Shown: positions 8,245-17,834, numbered from the stretch's first letter. The stretch is 48,275 nucleotides of DNA from Persephonella sp. (GCF_015487465.1 NZ_WFPS01000049.1:1-48275), one strand, 5' to 3'. Translations and numbers: made by a program. Notes: generated by a model not told the origin, from the sequence alone.

Positions 8245-10572
8245 CCTATTTTTACCTGTAAGTTTTGAGTGGTACATGGCAAAATCTGCATTTTTCAGTA
8301 TTGATTCTATATCTTTAGAGTCTTCAGGGAATATGGATATTCCTATACTTACCCCTATTTTTATCTTTTTTTCGTCAACAGTATACTCACCGCCTACAAT
8401 TTTTATTATTTTGTCAGATATTTTCTTTAATACATCTTTGGTATAAACCCCTTCTATCAAAATAACAAATTCATCTCCAGCAAGCCTTGCAACAAAATCA
8501 TCTTTTCTTACTGAAGATTTAAGATTTTTTGCAACTTTTTGAAGAAGTTTGTCCCCTATTTCATGTCCGTAAGTATCGTTAACCTGTTTAAATCCGTCAA
8601 GATCAATAAAAAAGAGAGCGACCTTTCCGTTTTCATCTTCTGCTTTTTCAATAGATGTTTTTAGCTTATTAAAAAAGTAAACCCTATTTGGTAGTTTTGT
8701 GAGATTGTCGTAATAGGCAAGATTTTTAAGTTTTTTCTCTTTGTGCTTTCTTTGTGTTATGTCGGATATCATTATGATATAGTTTGTTGTTTCACCTTTG
8801 TTTTTAACCTTTATTACAGAAAGCCAGACAGGAAAAATCTCTCCTGATTTTTTCCTTCCTGATATTTCCCCTTGCCATTTACCTGTGGTATCTGCTGTTT
8901 TAAAAATCTCTTTGAAAGTTCCTTCATCATTCTTAAAGACAGGAAGCTGATCTATATTCCAGCCTAATATCTCTTTTTTTGTGAACCCTGTTATCTCAGA
9001 AAAAGATCTATTTACCCTTAGTATAGATCCTTTGTTGTCTGTAATAATTATTCCTTCAAGGGCATCTTCAAAAACCATAGATGCAAGTTTAAGTTCTTTT
9101 TCCACAAGTTTTCTTTCTGTAATGTCCCTTATGATCAGCTGTATAAATTTCTTTCCTTTGATCTCAAAAATGCTAGCAGATACTTCTGCTGGAAATGTGG
9201 ATTTTGTGCTGGTTACAACCTGTGCTTCAAATCTAATGTGCCCATTTATATACAATCTTTTCTGCCATTCTTTGTAAACCCTTGCGAACCTTTCTTCAAA
9301 TATATCCTTCAAATTAAGCAGCAGTATATCAAATTTGGAATATCCTAATTTGTAAACAGCCTTCTGATTTATGTCTTTTATGTTTCCGTCCATATCAGTT
9401 ATTATGATGGCGTCGTTTGAGAACTCAAACAGATTTCTGTATCTTTCCTCATTTTCAAGAACTTTCTGGTATACAAGATGTATGTCTGTAACATCTTGAA
9501 CAATGCCGAGAACTATAGGATTTTTTCCTTTTTCTTTTAGAACTTTTACCTTTTCTCTGATTATTTTTTCCTTTTCTCCTGAATAAATCCTGTATTCAGC
9601 CTCGTAGGGAACAAGCTGGGTTATTGAGAGAACTCTTTTTTCTTTGATCTCATTTCTGTATTCAGGAAGTATGTATTCAATAAACCTATCAAATGTCATT
9701 GAGCATCTTCTGTCCTGTCCACAGAATATAAACATCGCCTCTTCAGAAAGCTCAAATCTCATATCAGGAAGATGAACTTCCCAATATCCAACTTTAGCCA
9801 TTTTTTGGGCTTCTCTCAGTTTTTCTTTTGTTTCTTCAAGTTTTTCTTTTGTCCTTAGGAGTTCTTTTTCTCTTTTTATTTTTTCTGTTATATCCCTGAG
9901 AATACCAAGGACAGCATTTTTACCAGCATACATTATTAGAGAAGGGTTCACCTCAAAGATTTTGTCTTCTTTGTTTTTTGATTGGAGCTTGATAATCTTC
10001 TTTTTACCGTCTGGGGAGAGAAGTTTCTCAATGTCTTTGGCAGTAATAAATTTCTGGATATCTCTGCCGATTATCTCCTCAGGTTTGTATCCTAATGTTT
10101 CATAAATCCTTGGGTTTACATATTTTATACTGCTGTCCTGCACGATGATAACAATATCGTTTATCCCTTCAACAATACTTTTCCATTTTTCTTCCTGTTC
10201 TTTCAGTATCTTTTCCCTGTGCTCTTTTATATCAAGCCATTTTTTTATACCAATAAGGACAAGAGCTATACCGGGAAGTTTTATAAATATCTCTGTTATT
10301 GACAGGACATAAAGAGGTTGGTTTGTCAGGAAGAAGGATATCAGATTAGCCTGAGATATTGTGATAAAAAAGAAACCAAAATTTAGATTTTTGTAAACTG
10401 ATGGAAGATTTTTTAGCCTTTCAACAAGATGAAAGCCTATTAATATGGCAATGAAAGCAATAATATTTGGTATAAGTTGAGAATAGATTATTTGTTTTTG
10501 GATATTATAATAATATATATTTATTAATACAACTGTAATACCGAAGATGATAGCAGAGAGAATTTTTAACAT
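8212..10572 (-). CDS. membrane PASx4-GGDEF diguanylate cyclase
   Basis: 786 residues. About four membrane helices fill residues 1-110. Four PAS-like domains follow; three have clear cores (SIVEGINDIVIIVQD, LFEFSNDAIIITDMDG, FEDALEGIIITDNKG) and one is divergent, near QKMAKVGYWEVHLPD. The C-terminal domain is a GGDEF domain (about 620-780) with NLTKLPNR, FFIDLDGFKQVNDTYGHEIGD and the signature AGDEF (698-702). An RKDD inhibitory site (689-692) lies five residues upstream. These features fit an active, product-inhibited diguanylate cyclase responding to a membrane or redox/ligand signal. There is no EAL domain. A GGGGGAG ribosome site precedes the ATG closely. It is divergent from the ribbon-helix-helix protein at 10718. 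Confidence 0.92.
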   Translation of the reverse strand: MLKILSAIIFGITVVLINIYYYNIQKQIIYSQLIPNIIAFIAILIGFHLVERLKNLPSVYKNLNFGFFFITISQANLISFFLTNQPLYVLSITEIFIKLPGIALVLIGIKKWLDIKEHREKILKEQEEKWKSIVEGINDIVIIVQDSSIKYVNPRIYETLGYKPEEIIGRDIQKFITAKDIEKLLSPDGKKKIIKLQSKNKEDKIFEVNPSLIMYAGKNAVLGILRDITEKIKREKELLRTKEKLEETKEKLREAQKMAKVGYWEVHLPDMRFELSEEAMFIFCGQDRRCSMTFDRFIEYILPEYRNEIKEKRVLSITQLVPYEAEYRIYSGEKEKIIREKVKVLKEKGKNPIVLGIVQDVTDIHLVYQKVLENEERYRNLFEFSNDAIIITDMDGNIKDINQKAVYKLGYSKFDILLLNLKDIFEERFARVYKEWQKRLYINGHIRFEAQVVTSTKSTFPAEVSASIFEIKGKKFIQLIIRDITERKLVEKELKLASMVFEDALEGIIITDNKGSILRVNRSFSEITGFTKKEILGWNIDQLPVFKNDEGTFKEIFKTADTTGKWQGEISGRKKSGEIFPVWLSVIKVKNKGETTNYIIMISDITQRKHKEKKLKNLAYYDNLTKLPNRVYFFNKLKTSIEKAEDENGKVALFFIDLDGFKQVNDTYGHEIGDKLLQKVAKNLKSSVRKDDFVARLAGDEFVILIEGVYTKDVLKKISDKIIKIVGGEYTVDEKKIKIGVSIGISIFPEDSKDIESILKNADFAMYHSKLTGKNRSTFYIDIINM

Positions 10573-10620
10573 ACTCCCCCAGTTTTTATGAATTAATTAT
10601 TTATATTAACTTTTTTTAAC

Positions 10621-10655
10621 AAAATATACAAGAACATATTTTCAATTTAAAATAT
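10621..10655. promoter_or_regulatory. AAAATAT inverted repeats in the divergent GGDEF intergenic region
   Basis: AAAATAT (10621-10627) and ATATTTT (10636-10642) form perfect 7-base arms separated by 8 bases. A third AAAATAT lies at 10649-10655. The sites overlap the predicted -35 box of the plus-strand gene. They could be half-sites for a ribbon-helix-helix regulator, possibly the neighbouring gene product, but AT-rich DNA makes such matches easier by chance. Confidence 0.35.
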
Positions 10656-10667
10656 TTGTTATATAAT
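10639..10667 (+). promoter_or_regulatory. sigma-70-type promoter for the RHH-PAS-GGDEF/EAL-like gene
   Basis: TTTTCA (10639-10644), a 17-base spacer and a perfect TATAAT (10662-10667) predict transcription starting near 10674, about 45 bases before the chosen ATG at 10718. Confidence 0.5.
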
Positions 10668-10717
10668 TTTAAGGAGTGTTGTTAATAATTATCATTTTTA
10701 ATAAGGCGGGGAGGCTC

Positions 10718-12607
10718 ATGGCTGCAAAAAAGACTGTATTAAGTATAGCTATTGATAAGGGCTTACTAACAAAGCTCAAGGAGTTATCCAAAGAGAAAGG
10801 ATACTCTGTTTCTAAGTTGATCAGTAAGCTCCTTGAAGAAGCTCTGTACCTTGAAGAAAATGTTTTTAAAGATGAGATCTACAAAAATATTGACTGGCTT
10901 AGCGAAGAGTGGAAGGATAAACTTCAGGTTCTTTTTACAAAGGTTCTTGATACAACACCTGACCCTGTATGGATAAAAGATCTCAATTTGAGAATAATTT
11001 ATGTTAATCAGGCATTTGCTGATCTGTTTGGGGTTAAAAAGGAGGAGATTATCGGCAAAAGCGATATTGAGTTTTTACCCCCTGAAGTTGCTAAAGAATG
11101 TATTTACTCGGATATGAAAGCTCTTGAAAGTAAACAGTCGTCACACTCTGTAGAGAAAATAAAGGCGGCTGATGGAAGGGAGATAATATTTGATGTGATA
11201 AAAACCCCAATTTACGACAAAACAGGAAAAATTATAGCCATTTTAGGAATATCAAGGGACATAACAGAATTTGTCAGGATTCAGGAAGAACTTGAGGAGA
11301 AAAATAGGGAACTTGAAGAGGCTTACAGAAAACTTCAGGAAATATACGAGTATGACATAGTCACAGGTCTGATCAAAAAGAGAAGATTTCTTCAGACTGT
11401 AAAAGAAAGCTTAGAAGAACTTCCTGAGGGAGAACAGTACACTCTCATAAATATAGAGATATCAAACCTTGTTTATGCAAATGAGATGTATGGATATGAG
11501 TTTGGTAGCAAACTTCTGAAGGAATTTGCTAAAAAACTGAGAGAAAAGCTTGATGAGATGGGGTTTGAGTATGTTCTCGGTAAGATCGGTGGGGACAAGT
11601 TTGGGCTTCTTATTAAAGATGACATAGTAAACAGAAGCATACTTAAAAAATTCCTGAATTTTGTTAAATCTATAAGAGTTCCCACCCCAGATGAGGAGAG
11701 CTTTTTTGTGCCGAAAATAATTTTTGCTGTGAGAAAAGTTGCTAAACAGGATATACCGGATGTAGAGAAGATACTCCTACAGATGGAAGATGTCCTTCTC
11801 CACCTTAGGGAACACGCAAAAAGGAACTTTGTTATTTTGAAAAATCAGCCGACGATTTACAGAAAGGTTATAGAGTTTGAGAAAAAAATTAAGAAAAGCC
11901 TTGAAGAGAAAAAGTTTGATATAAAGCTGAAACCTGTAAATGATTTGAAAGACAATTCTGTCCACGGTTATCAGGTTGTTTGCGGTTTTGAAGACATTTC
12001 TGAAAGGGATATATGTCAGCTTCTTGAAAATGCGTATATAGACAGCGTTCTGAAGGTTGTTGATCAAAGGGTTTTTGAGTTTATTAAGAGGAAAATTTAT
12101 CCTAAAACAGATAAGACAATTTTCGTAAGGCTCCGGCAATCAACAATAGATAAAGTTTTTAATCTTCCTGAAGACAAAATAACAAAGGATATAATTTATA
12201 TTAAAGACAAATCTGTTTTTATGGTTTCGGAAAATATTTTTATAAATAACTACTCAAGCATACTTGAGCTTAAAAATTCTTATAACCTGAAGTTCTGTCT
12301 TGATAATTTTGGTGCAGGAAATACATCAATAAAAACGCTGACCAGAATGATAGAACACAATCTTTTCCAGTATCTTAAGATTAACGGCTCTTTTATAAAA
12401 ACATCAATAAATTCAGCAAAAAGGGAAAGAATACTTAGAGGCGTGATAACTGTTAGTAAGGAGTTTAATATAAAAACCATTGCTTCTGATGTTGATTCTG
12501 AAGAGATACTTGATTTTGTGAAGAATGTAGGTTTTGATCTTGCTGAAGGGGAGTATATTGGAGAAGCGGTAAGTCTGGAGAGTGCTATGCTACACCTGCA
12601 AGGTTAA
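10718..12607 (+). CDS. ribbon-helix-helix / PAS / degenerate GGDEF / degenerate EAL protein
   Basis: 629 residues from the ATG at 10718, which has GGGGAGG just upstream; GTG at 10676 would overlap a possible ribosome site. Residues 1-45 resemble a CopG/Arc ribbon-helix-helix DNA-binding domain (strand TVLSIAID, helices LLTKLKELSKEKG and SVSKLISKLLEEAL). A PAS domain (about 75-195, VWIKDLNLRIIYVNQAFADLFG) and a coiled-coil linker follow. The GGDEF-like domain has GGDKF (291-295): the catalytic Glu is Lys and no RxxD site is present. The EAL-like domain (about 395-629) lacks the EAL motif and also keeps only traces such as DNFGAGNTS and LKINGSF. It is probably a non-enzymatic nucleotide-binding regulator acting on DNA or another partner. 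It overlaps the end of recG by 23 bases. Confidence 0.88.
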   Translation: MAAKKTVLSIAIDKGLLTKLKELSKEKGYSVSKLISKLLEEALYLEENVFKDEIYKNIDWLSEEWKDKLQVLFTKVLDTTPDPVWIKDLNLRIIYVNQAFADLFGVKKEEIIGKSDIEFLPPEVAKECIYSDMKALESKQSSHSVEKIKAADGREIIFDVIKTPIYDKTGKIIAILGISRDITEFVRIQEELEEKNRELEEAYRKLQEIYEYDIVTGLIKKRRFLQTVKESLEELPEGEQYTLINIEISNLVYANEMYGYEFGSKLLKEFAKKLREKLDEMGFEYVLGKIGGDKFGLLIKDDIVNRSILKKFLNFVKSIRVPTPDEESFFVPKIIFAVRKVAKQDIPDVEKILLQMEDVLLHLREHAKRNFVILKNQPTIYRKVIEFEKKIKKSLEEKKFDIKLKPVNDLKDNSVHGYQVVCGFEDISERDICQLLENAYIDSVLKVVDQRVFEFIKRKIYPKTDKTIFVRLRQSTIDKVFNLPEDKITKDIIYIKDKSVFMVSENIFINNYSSILELKNSYNLKFCLDNFGAGNTSIKTLTRMIEHNLFQYLKINGSFIKTSINSAKRERILRGVITVSKEFNIKTIASDVDSEEILDFVKNVGFDLAEGEYIGEAVSLESAMLHLQG

Positions 12608-14987
12608 ATTTTTCCCCGTATTTTCTAAACACAAGTTTTTTCAGGAGAGGGTGCTTTTCAAGGTAAGGATCCTCTCCTATCAGCTTTTCTGCTTCTATTC
12701 TTGCATTATCAAGTATCTCTTTGTCTGTGTCCCTTGTGAGATCTGCAAGACCAAAGCTGAACCTTCCAGACTGGGCTGTTCCCATTATGTTCCCCATTCC
12801 TCTAAGATCCTTGTCTGCCTCAGCTATCTTAAATCCATCTGATGTTTTCACAAGTATTTTAAGCCTTTCCAATGCCTTTTCTCTTTTTTTCTCAAATTCA
12901 GGATTGTCAGATCTATATCTGAACTCTTCAGGAACAACTAAAAAGCAGTACCCTTCATAGTTTCCCCTTCCTATTCTTCCTCTAAGCTGGTGTATCTGTG
13001 ATAGACCGAACCTGTAAGCATCTTCAATAACCATCACCGAAGCGTTTGGTATGTCAACCCCAACCTCAATTACAGTTGTTGAGACAAGAATGTCTGCTTT
13101 CTGGTCTCTAAACTTTTCCATTATCCTGTCTTTTTCTTCCTGTGTCATTCTTCCATGTAGAAGGAGGATTTTTCTGTCTGGGAATGCTTCTTTCCACCTT
13201 TTGTAACCTTCTTCGGCAGATTTAAGATCTATTTTTTCAGATTCCTCAATCAATGGGTAAACAACAAAAACCTGTCTTCCTTTGTCAAGCTCTTTTTTTA
13301 TGAAAGAGTTCATTCTTTCCCTTTCATCTTCGTAGTATATTACTGTTTCAACCTTTTTTCTTCCTGCAGGCATCTGCTTTATCAGTGAAAGGTCAAGGTC
13401 TCCAAACTGTGTCAAGGAAAGGGTTCTCGGGATAGGTGTTGCAGTCATAACAAGAACATGGGGAACTTTTCCCGATTTTTCTATCAGGGCTTTTCGTTGT
13501 TCAACTCCAAACCTGTGCTGTTCGTCAACTATCACCAGTGCAAGCTCTTTGAACTTTACCTCGTCCTGAATAAGTGCATGTGTTCCGACAACAACTTTTG
13601 CTTCCCCTGTTTCCATTTTTTTGTATATCTCTCTTTTTTCCTTTTGGGGCGTGCTTCCTGTCAGAATATAAACATCTATCCCGAATTTTTCCATTATCTG
13701 TTTAAAATTCCTGTAGTGCTGTTTTGCAAGAATTTCGGTAGGAGCCATTACGGCAACCTGTTTTCCTGATTGTGCAACCGCTAAAGATGAGGCGACAGCA
13801 ACAACTGTTTTTCCACTGCCTACATCTCCCTGAACCATTCTGTTCATAGGAAAAGGTTTTGATATGTCATTCAGAATGTCCCTTATTGCTTTTTTTTGAT
13901 CTAAGGTTAGATCAAAGGGCAGTGAACTTTCAAACTTCTGGATAAAATTCTTTTCTGTTTTTATTACAGGAGCTGGGTTTTCTTTAAGCATATTTTTCCT
14001 GTAAAAACAGGCAAGTTCAAGGATAAAAAGATCATCAAATATTATTCTCCTTTGATGTCTTGTATTAAACTGATTTAATTTATTAATATCTGTAATATAA
14101 TCAGGAAAATGGGTTTTTATAAGGGCTTCATGTAAAGAAGGGAAGTTATTCCTGATTTTTATAGGTTCAGGCAGGTATTCTGGGAAGGATTTTATGTATT
14201 TTTTTAAAATTTTAAATAAAGCCCTTCTTAGATGGTTGATGGTCTGTGAGGTTATTTTGACCGTAGTATCTCCTCTAAGAGAGTAAACAGGCAAAATTCT
14301 GTCAAGTATTATCTTATCAAACTGGTTAAAAATCTCCGGCTGTATCATGGATATATCTTTTCCGTAAACTGAGACTCTGCCGAACAGATAGACCTTTTTT
14401 CCTTTCCGGAAAAATGTGAATAAAAAAGGTCTGTCGTGAACAAAGTAAGCATTCAAAAACCTGTTTCCTTGTTTCAGAATAACCTGAGCCTTAAGTTTTC
14501 CTCTTTTTATTTTTTTAACCTCAACAACCTCCAGCTCAAGAAGGGCTGTTTCTCCATCTTTGATATTTGAGATTTTTTTAAGCCTTTTGTCTTCATACCT
14601 TTTAGGAAAGAAAAAAAGGGCGTCGTATAAGGTCTGAATTCCTACCTTTTTTAATGCTTTTTTCTCAACAGGCTTTAAAAAAGGTATCTGGTTTACCTCT
14701 ATTTTGAAAAAATCTTCAAATGATAACTTTTCTATCTCTTCCTGTTTTTTTTCTTGATTTTTCTGTGGTTTTATCTGCTGAAGGGTTTTAAGGGTGTAGT
14801 CTATGAGGGCTCTTTTTTTCTGAGGAGTTATCCTGTCTATATTTTTTATGTCTTCAAGCATTCCTTCAGGAAGATGATCTTTCAGCAGTGCAAAGAGGGT
14901 ATCAGAAACTTTTGTTCTTGAAAGGAGTGTGTCATCGTAATTTTTGATCTTTTCTAATATTGTTTTAGCCTGTTTTAGATTTTTCAT
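12585..14987 (-). CDS. recG: ATP-dependent DNA helicase RecG
   Basis: Branch-migrating helicase that remodels stalled replication forks and recombination junctions. At 800 residues it is longer than the roughly 690-residue E. coli type; the extra length is an N-terminal helical extension (about 1-110), as in RecG of deep-branching thermophiles. The wedge domain follows (KKISNIKDGETALLELEVVE region). Helicase motifs are clear: QGDVGSGKTVVA (Walker A), VIVDEQHRFGVEQR (DExH), VMTATPIPRTL and QLRGRIGRG. The C-terminal RecG domain contains DLRGMGNIMGTAQSG. Its ATG lies inside the upstream DUF1858 gene (23-base overlap), so it is translationally coupled to it. Confidence 0.98.
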   Translation of the reverse strand: MKNLKQAKTILEKIKNYDDTLLSRTKVSDTLFALLKDHLPEGMLEDIKNIDRITPQKKRALIDYTLKTLQQIKPQKNQEKKQEEIEKLSFEDFFKIEVNQIPFLKPVEKKALKKVGIQTLYDALFFFPKRYEDKRLKKISNIKDGETALLELEVVEVKKIKRGKLKAQVILKQGNRFLNAYFVHDRPFLFTFFRKGKKVYLFGRVSVYGKDISMIQPEIFNQFDKIILDRILPVYSLRGDTTVKITSQTINHLRRALFKILKKYIKSFPEYLPEPIKIRNNFPSLHEALIKTHFPDYITDINKLNQFNTRHQRRIIFDDLFILELACFYRKNMLKENPAPVIKTEKNFIQKFESSLPFDLTLDQKKAIRDILNDISKPFPMNRMVQGDVGSGKTVVAVASSLAVAQSGKQVAVMAPTEILAKQHYRNFKQIMEKFGIDVYILTGSTPQKEKREIYKKMETGEAKVVVGTHALIQDEVKFKELALVIVDEQHRFGVEQRKALIEKSGKVPHVLVMTATPIPRTLSLTQFGDLDLSLIKQMPAGRKKVETVIYYEDERERMNSFIKKELDKGRQVFVVYPLIEESEKIDLKSAEEGYKRWKEAFPDRKILLLHGRMTQEEKDRIMEKFRDQKADILVSTTVIEVGVDIPNASVMVIEDAYRFGLSQIHQLRGRIGRGNYEGYCFLVVPEEFRYRSDNPEFEKKREKALERLKILVKTSDGFKIAEADKDLRGMGNIMGTAQSGRFSFGLADLTRDTDKEILDNARIEAEKLIGEDPYLEKHPLLKKLVFRKYGEKFNLAGVA

Positions 14988-15186
14988 GTTCTGATATAAA
15001 ACCTTTCAGTTCTTTCAAAAATTGTTCTGGATCATGACCATAGTTAACAGCAGCCTGAAATATCGTTTCATGTTTTTTGCAGGAGCATATGTTGCAGTAC
15101 ATATTCTTACTGTTGAAAAATTTCTGTGCAAATGGATACTTTCTTAAAACCTGCTGTATTGTTGTTTTCATATTTATTGTTTTCAT
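14965..15186 (-). CDS. DUF1858-like small cysteine protein
   Basis: 73 residues. The body matches the DUF1858 pattern: TIQQVLRKYPFAQKFF, a short cysteine-bearing turn (YCNICSCKKHE) and a helix with NYGHDPEQFLKELKGF. Family members are small helical proteins, often with a Cys pair, found alone or fused to redox enzymes; their role is unclear. The three closely spaced cysteines could bind metal or undergo redox change. The ATG at 15186 has AGGAGG about five bases upstream; another ATG at 15171 is less well placed. It lies between ispF and recG in the rpiB-to-recG operon. Confidence 0.75.
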   Translation of the reverse strand: MKTINMKTTIQQVLRKYPFAQKFFNSKNMYCNICSCKKHETIFQAAVNYGHDPEQFLKELKGFISEHEKSKTG

Positions 15187-15225
15187 TTTTTCCTCCTGAT
15201 TATAACTATATTTCCTTTTAAGAAA

Positions 15226-15711
15226 TCAGCAATTATCTGTTTTTTTCAGCAAAACTACAACCTCTGCAAGTCCCGCTTCTCCTTCTCCTATATCTCCAAC
15301 TTTCTCATAGGTTTTTCCTTTAATAAAAATCTGTTCTTCATTTATGTTAAGGATTTTTGCGGTATTTTTTATGATCTTTTCCCTGTAAGGGAGTATCTTA
15401 GGCTCTTGAAGAACAATGTAGCCGTCTATGTTTACTATTTTGTAGCCTTTTTCTTTTATTATTCTATCTGCTTCTTTTAGGAATATACTGCTGTCTGCAT
15501 CTTTCCATTTTTGCAAGCTATCGGGAAAAAGCTGTCCTATGTCCCCGTATCCAACAGCGCCTAAAAGGGCATCTGTTAACGCATGGAAAAAAATATCACC
15601 ATCTGAATGGGCTTTAAACCCTTTTTCTGAGGGTATTTCTACACCTCCTATTACAAGCTTTCTTCCTTTTACAAGCCTGTGGATATCAAAGCCAATACCT
15701 ATCCTGAACAT
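15226..15711 (-). CDS. ispF: 2-C-methyl-D-erythritol 2,4-cyclodiphosphate synthase
   Basis: Catalyses ring closure of CDP-methylerythritol phosphate to MEcPP in the non-mevalonate isoprenoid pathway, giving precursors for quinone tails and undecaprenyl carriers. Its 161 residues match the family. Metal ligands are Asp9 and His11 (IGFDIHRL) and His43 (GDIFFHALTDALLGA). The segment AHSDGD and the cytidine-binding C-terminal region (EAGLAEVVVLLKK) are also present. The ATG is one base past the nadK stop, so the two genes are almost certainly coupled. Confidence 0.97.
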   Translation of the reverse strand: MFRIGIGFDIHRLVKGRKLVIGGVEIPSEKGFKAHSDGDIFFHALTDALLGAVGYGDIGQLFPDSLQKWKDADSSIFLKEADRIIKEKGYKIVNIDGYIVLQEPKILPYREKIIKNTAKILNINEEQIFIKGKTYEKVGDIGEGEAGLAEVVVLLKKTDNC

Positions 15712-15712
15712 A

Positions 15713-16555
15713 TTATTTCCAGTCTAACTTTTCTCTGAGAATGTCAAAGTAATTTTTATTAGGGGTTCTTACAAGGTAAGCATAATGGGGAGACTGTTTT
15801 ACAATAATTTTGTCTCCGTATTTTAGCTGAGTTCCTTCCTGTCCGTCCAGCGTAAGCCATGCATCTTTTTCTTCTGCAACAAGCTCTATTGTTATAGGTT
15901 CAAATGGGGGAAGAATAAGAGGTCTGTCTGTGAGTGTGTGGGGACATATTGGAACAACAAGGAATATCTCCATCATCGGATATACTATAGGACCTCCTGC
16001 TGATAATGCGTAGGCTGTTGAACCGTTAGGAGTTGCTATTATGATACCGTCACCGTTATAAGTTGTTATGTAAGTATCTCCCTGATACACAGCAACATCA
16101 ACAATTCTTGCAAGAATAGCTTTGTTTACAACAACATCGTTCAGGACATCAGCCTCTAATATCTTTTTTCCATCTCTTATAAGAGAAGCTCTAAGCATCA
16201 TTCTTCTTGATATGCAAAGGGGTTTAGATAGTATATCTTCCAGTTTTTCAAACGCCTCATCTGCGTTAATCTCTGTCAGAAAACCAAGTCTTCCCAGATT
16301 AATGCCAAGAACAGGGAGCTGGTATTTTGCAACCCTTCTTGTTGCTATCAGGAGAGAACCGTCTCCACCGACAACAATCAACATATCTGTATTTTTCATG
16401 TCCTGTTCATGTTCAAGTTCAGCAAGATTTTCAAATACCTCAGATTCTATAGCATAGCTGTTAAGCCAGTTTTTCAGCCTTCTTGAAAACTCTCTCGCCT
16501 CATCACTTGCCTTTGTAAATATGTTTATTTTTTTGTAAAAGGGTAAAACATTCAT
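15713..16555 (-). CDS. nadK: NAD kinase
   Basis: Phosphorylates NAD to NADP using ATP or polyphosphate. 280 residues. Diagnostic motifs are VVGGDGSLLIATRRV (GGDG at about 63-66), INLGRLGFLTEI, YNGDGIIIATPNGSTAYALSAGGP and WLTLDGQEG. The start is three bases after the glyA stop within the same minus-strand operon. Confidence 0.97.
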   Translation of the reverse strand: MNVLPFYKKINIFTKASDEAREFSRRLKNWLNSYAIESEVFENLAELEHEQDMKNTDMLIVVGGDGSLLIATRRVAKYQLPVLGINLGRLGFLTEINADEAFEKLEDILSKPLCISRRMMLRASLIRDGKKILEADVLNDVVVNKAILARIVDVAVYQGDTYITTYNGDGIIIATPNGSTAYALSAGGPIVYPMMEIFLVVPICPHTLTDRPLILPPFEPITIELVAEEKDAWLTLDGQEGTQLKYGDKIIVKQSPHYAYLVRTPNKNYFDILREKLDWK

Positions 16556-16558
16556 TTT

Positions 16559-17821
16559 TTAACCCAAATAGTCCTTTGTCCATTCAGGATATAGAGGGTA
16601 TGATGAACACAAAGATAAAACATCTTCTTTAACTTCTTGCAGTATTTTTTCGTTATCAAGGTTTTTCAGAACTTTAACTATATTTTTAGCTATCCTTCTC
16701 ATGTCTTTTTCTTTCATACCTCTCGTTGTTAAGGCAGCCGTTCCAAGCCTTATACCTGAAGTTACCATTGGCTTTTCAGGATCGAAGGGGATAGCATTTT
16801 TATTTACTGTTATGTTTGCCTTTCCCAGAGCTTCCTCAGCCTGATTTCCTTTGACGTTTAACGGTCTAAGATCCACAAGGATAATGTGGGAATCTGTTCC
16901 CCCCGAAACTATTCTCAGACCTTCTGCTTTCAGTTCTTCTGCCAAGGCTTTTGCATTTTTTACAGTCTGGTGGGCATACTCTTTAAACTCAGGAGTCATC
17001 GCCTCTTTGAAGGCAACAGCTTTAGCAGCTATCACATGCATAAGGGGTCCACCCTGAATACGAGGGAATACCCATTTGTCTATATCTTTGGCATACTGTT
17101 CTTTACACAGGATAAACCCTCCTCTGGGACCTCTTAGAGTTTTGTGGGTTGTTGAGGTGACAAAATCAGCATATGGCACCGGAGACGGATATGCTTCTCC
17201 TGCGATCAGACCAGCGTAATGTGCCATATCAACCATTAGGAGAGCTCCAACCTGATCTGCTATCTCCTTGAATTTATCCCAATGTATCACCCTTGAGTAT
17301 GCTGATGCTCCGGCTATTATCATCTTTGGCTTGTGTTCTTTTGCAAGTTTGTAAACCTGATCGTAATCTATAAGCTCTGTTTCAGGATTAACCCCATACT
17401 GGACAGAGTTAAAGACTATTCCTGATAGATTTACCTTTGCTCCGTGGGTCAGATGCCCACCGTGTGCAAGGCTCATACCTAAAATTGTGTCTCCCGGTTT
17501 AAGCTGGGAGAAAAAAACAGCCTGATTTGCCTGTGATCCTGAGTGGGGCTGGACATTGGCATGGTCAGCACCGAAGATCTCTTTTACTCTTTTTATAGCA
17601 AGATCCTCAGCTATATCAACATACTCACAGCCCCCGTAATATCTTTTGTGGGGAAGACCTTCAGCATATTTATTTGTGAGAACAGAACCTTGAGCTTCCA
17701 TTACTGCATAAGATGTGTAATTTTCAGATGCTATCATCTCAAGGTGTTCCTGTTGTCTTTTGAACTCTAAGGAGAGAGAGTGGAAAATTTCCGGATCAAC
17801 AGATTTTACATGTTCTAACAA
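16559..17821 (-). CDS. glyA: serine hydroxymethyltransferase
   Basis: PLP enzyme interconverting serine and glycine while charging tetrahydrofolate with a one-carbon unit. 420 residues, the normal bacterial length. The PLP lysine is K227 in [13 protein letters not shown]. Other motifs are [36 protein letters not shown]-like [13 protein letters not shown] and [12 protein letters not shown]. The start is TTG with a perfect ribosome site 6 bases upstream. It follows rpiB by 31 bases and precedes nadK by 3. Confidence 0.98.
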   Translation of the reverse strand: MLEHVKSVDPEIFHSLSLEFKRQQEHLEMIASENYTSYAVMEAQGSVLTNKYAEGLPHKRYYGGCEYVDIAEDLAIKRVKEIFGADHANVQPHSGSQANQAVFFSQLKPGDTILGMSLAHGGHLTHGAKVNLSGIVFNSVQYGVNPETELIDYDQVYKLAKEHKPKMIIAGASAYSRVIHWDKFKEIADQVGALLMVDMAHYAGLIAGEAYPSPVPYADFVTSTTHKTLRGPRGGFILCKEQYAKDIDKWVFPRIQGGPLMHVIAAKAVAFKEAMTPEFKEYAHQTVKNAKALAEELKAEGLRIVSGGTDSHIILVDLRPLNVKGNQAEEALGKANITVNKNAIPFDPEKPMVTSGIRLGTAALTTRGMKEKDMRRIAKNIVKVLKNLDNEKILQEVKEDVLSLCSSYPLYPEWTKDYLG

Positions 17822-17827
17822 TTAACG

Positions 17828-17834
17828 ACCTCCT
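17828..17834 (-). promoter_or_regulatory. Shine-Dalgarno AGGAGGT setting the TTG start of glyA
   Basis: On the minus strand AGGAGGT is followed by 6 bases and then TTG (17821-17819). This supports TTG as the start; no ATG lies nearby. Confidence 0.75.
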
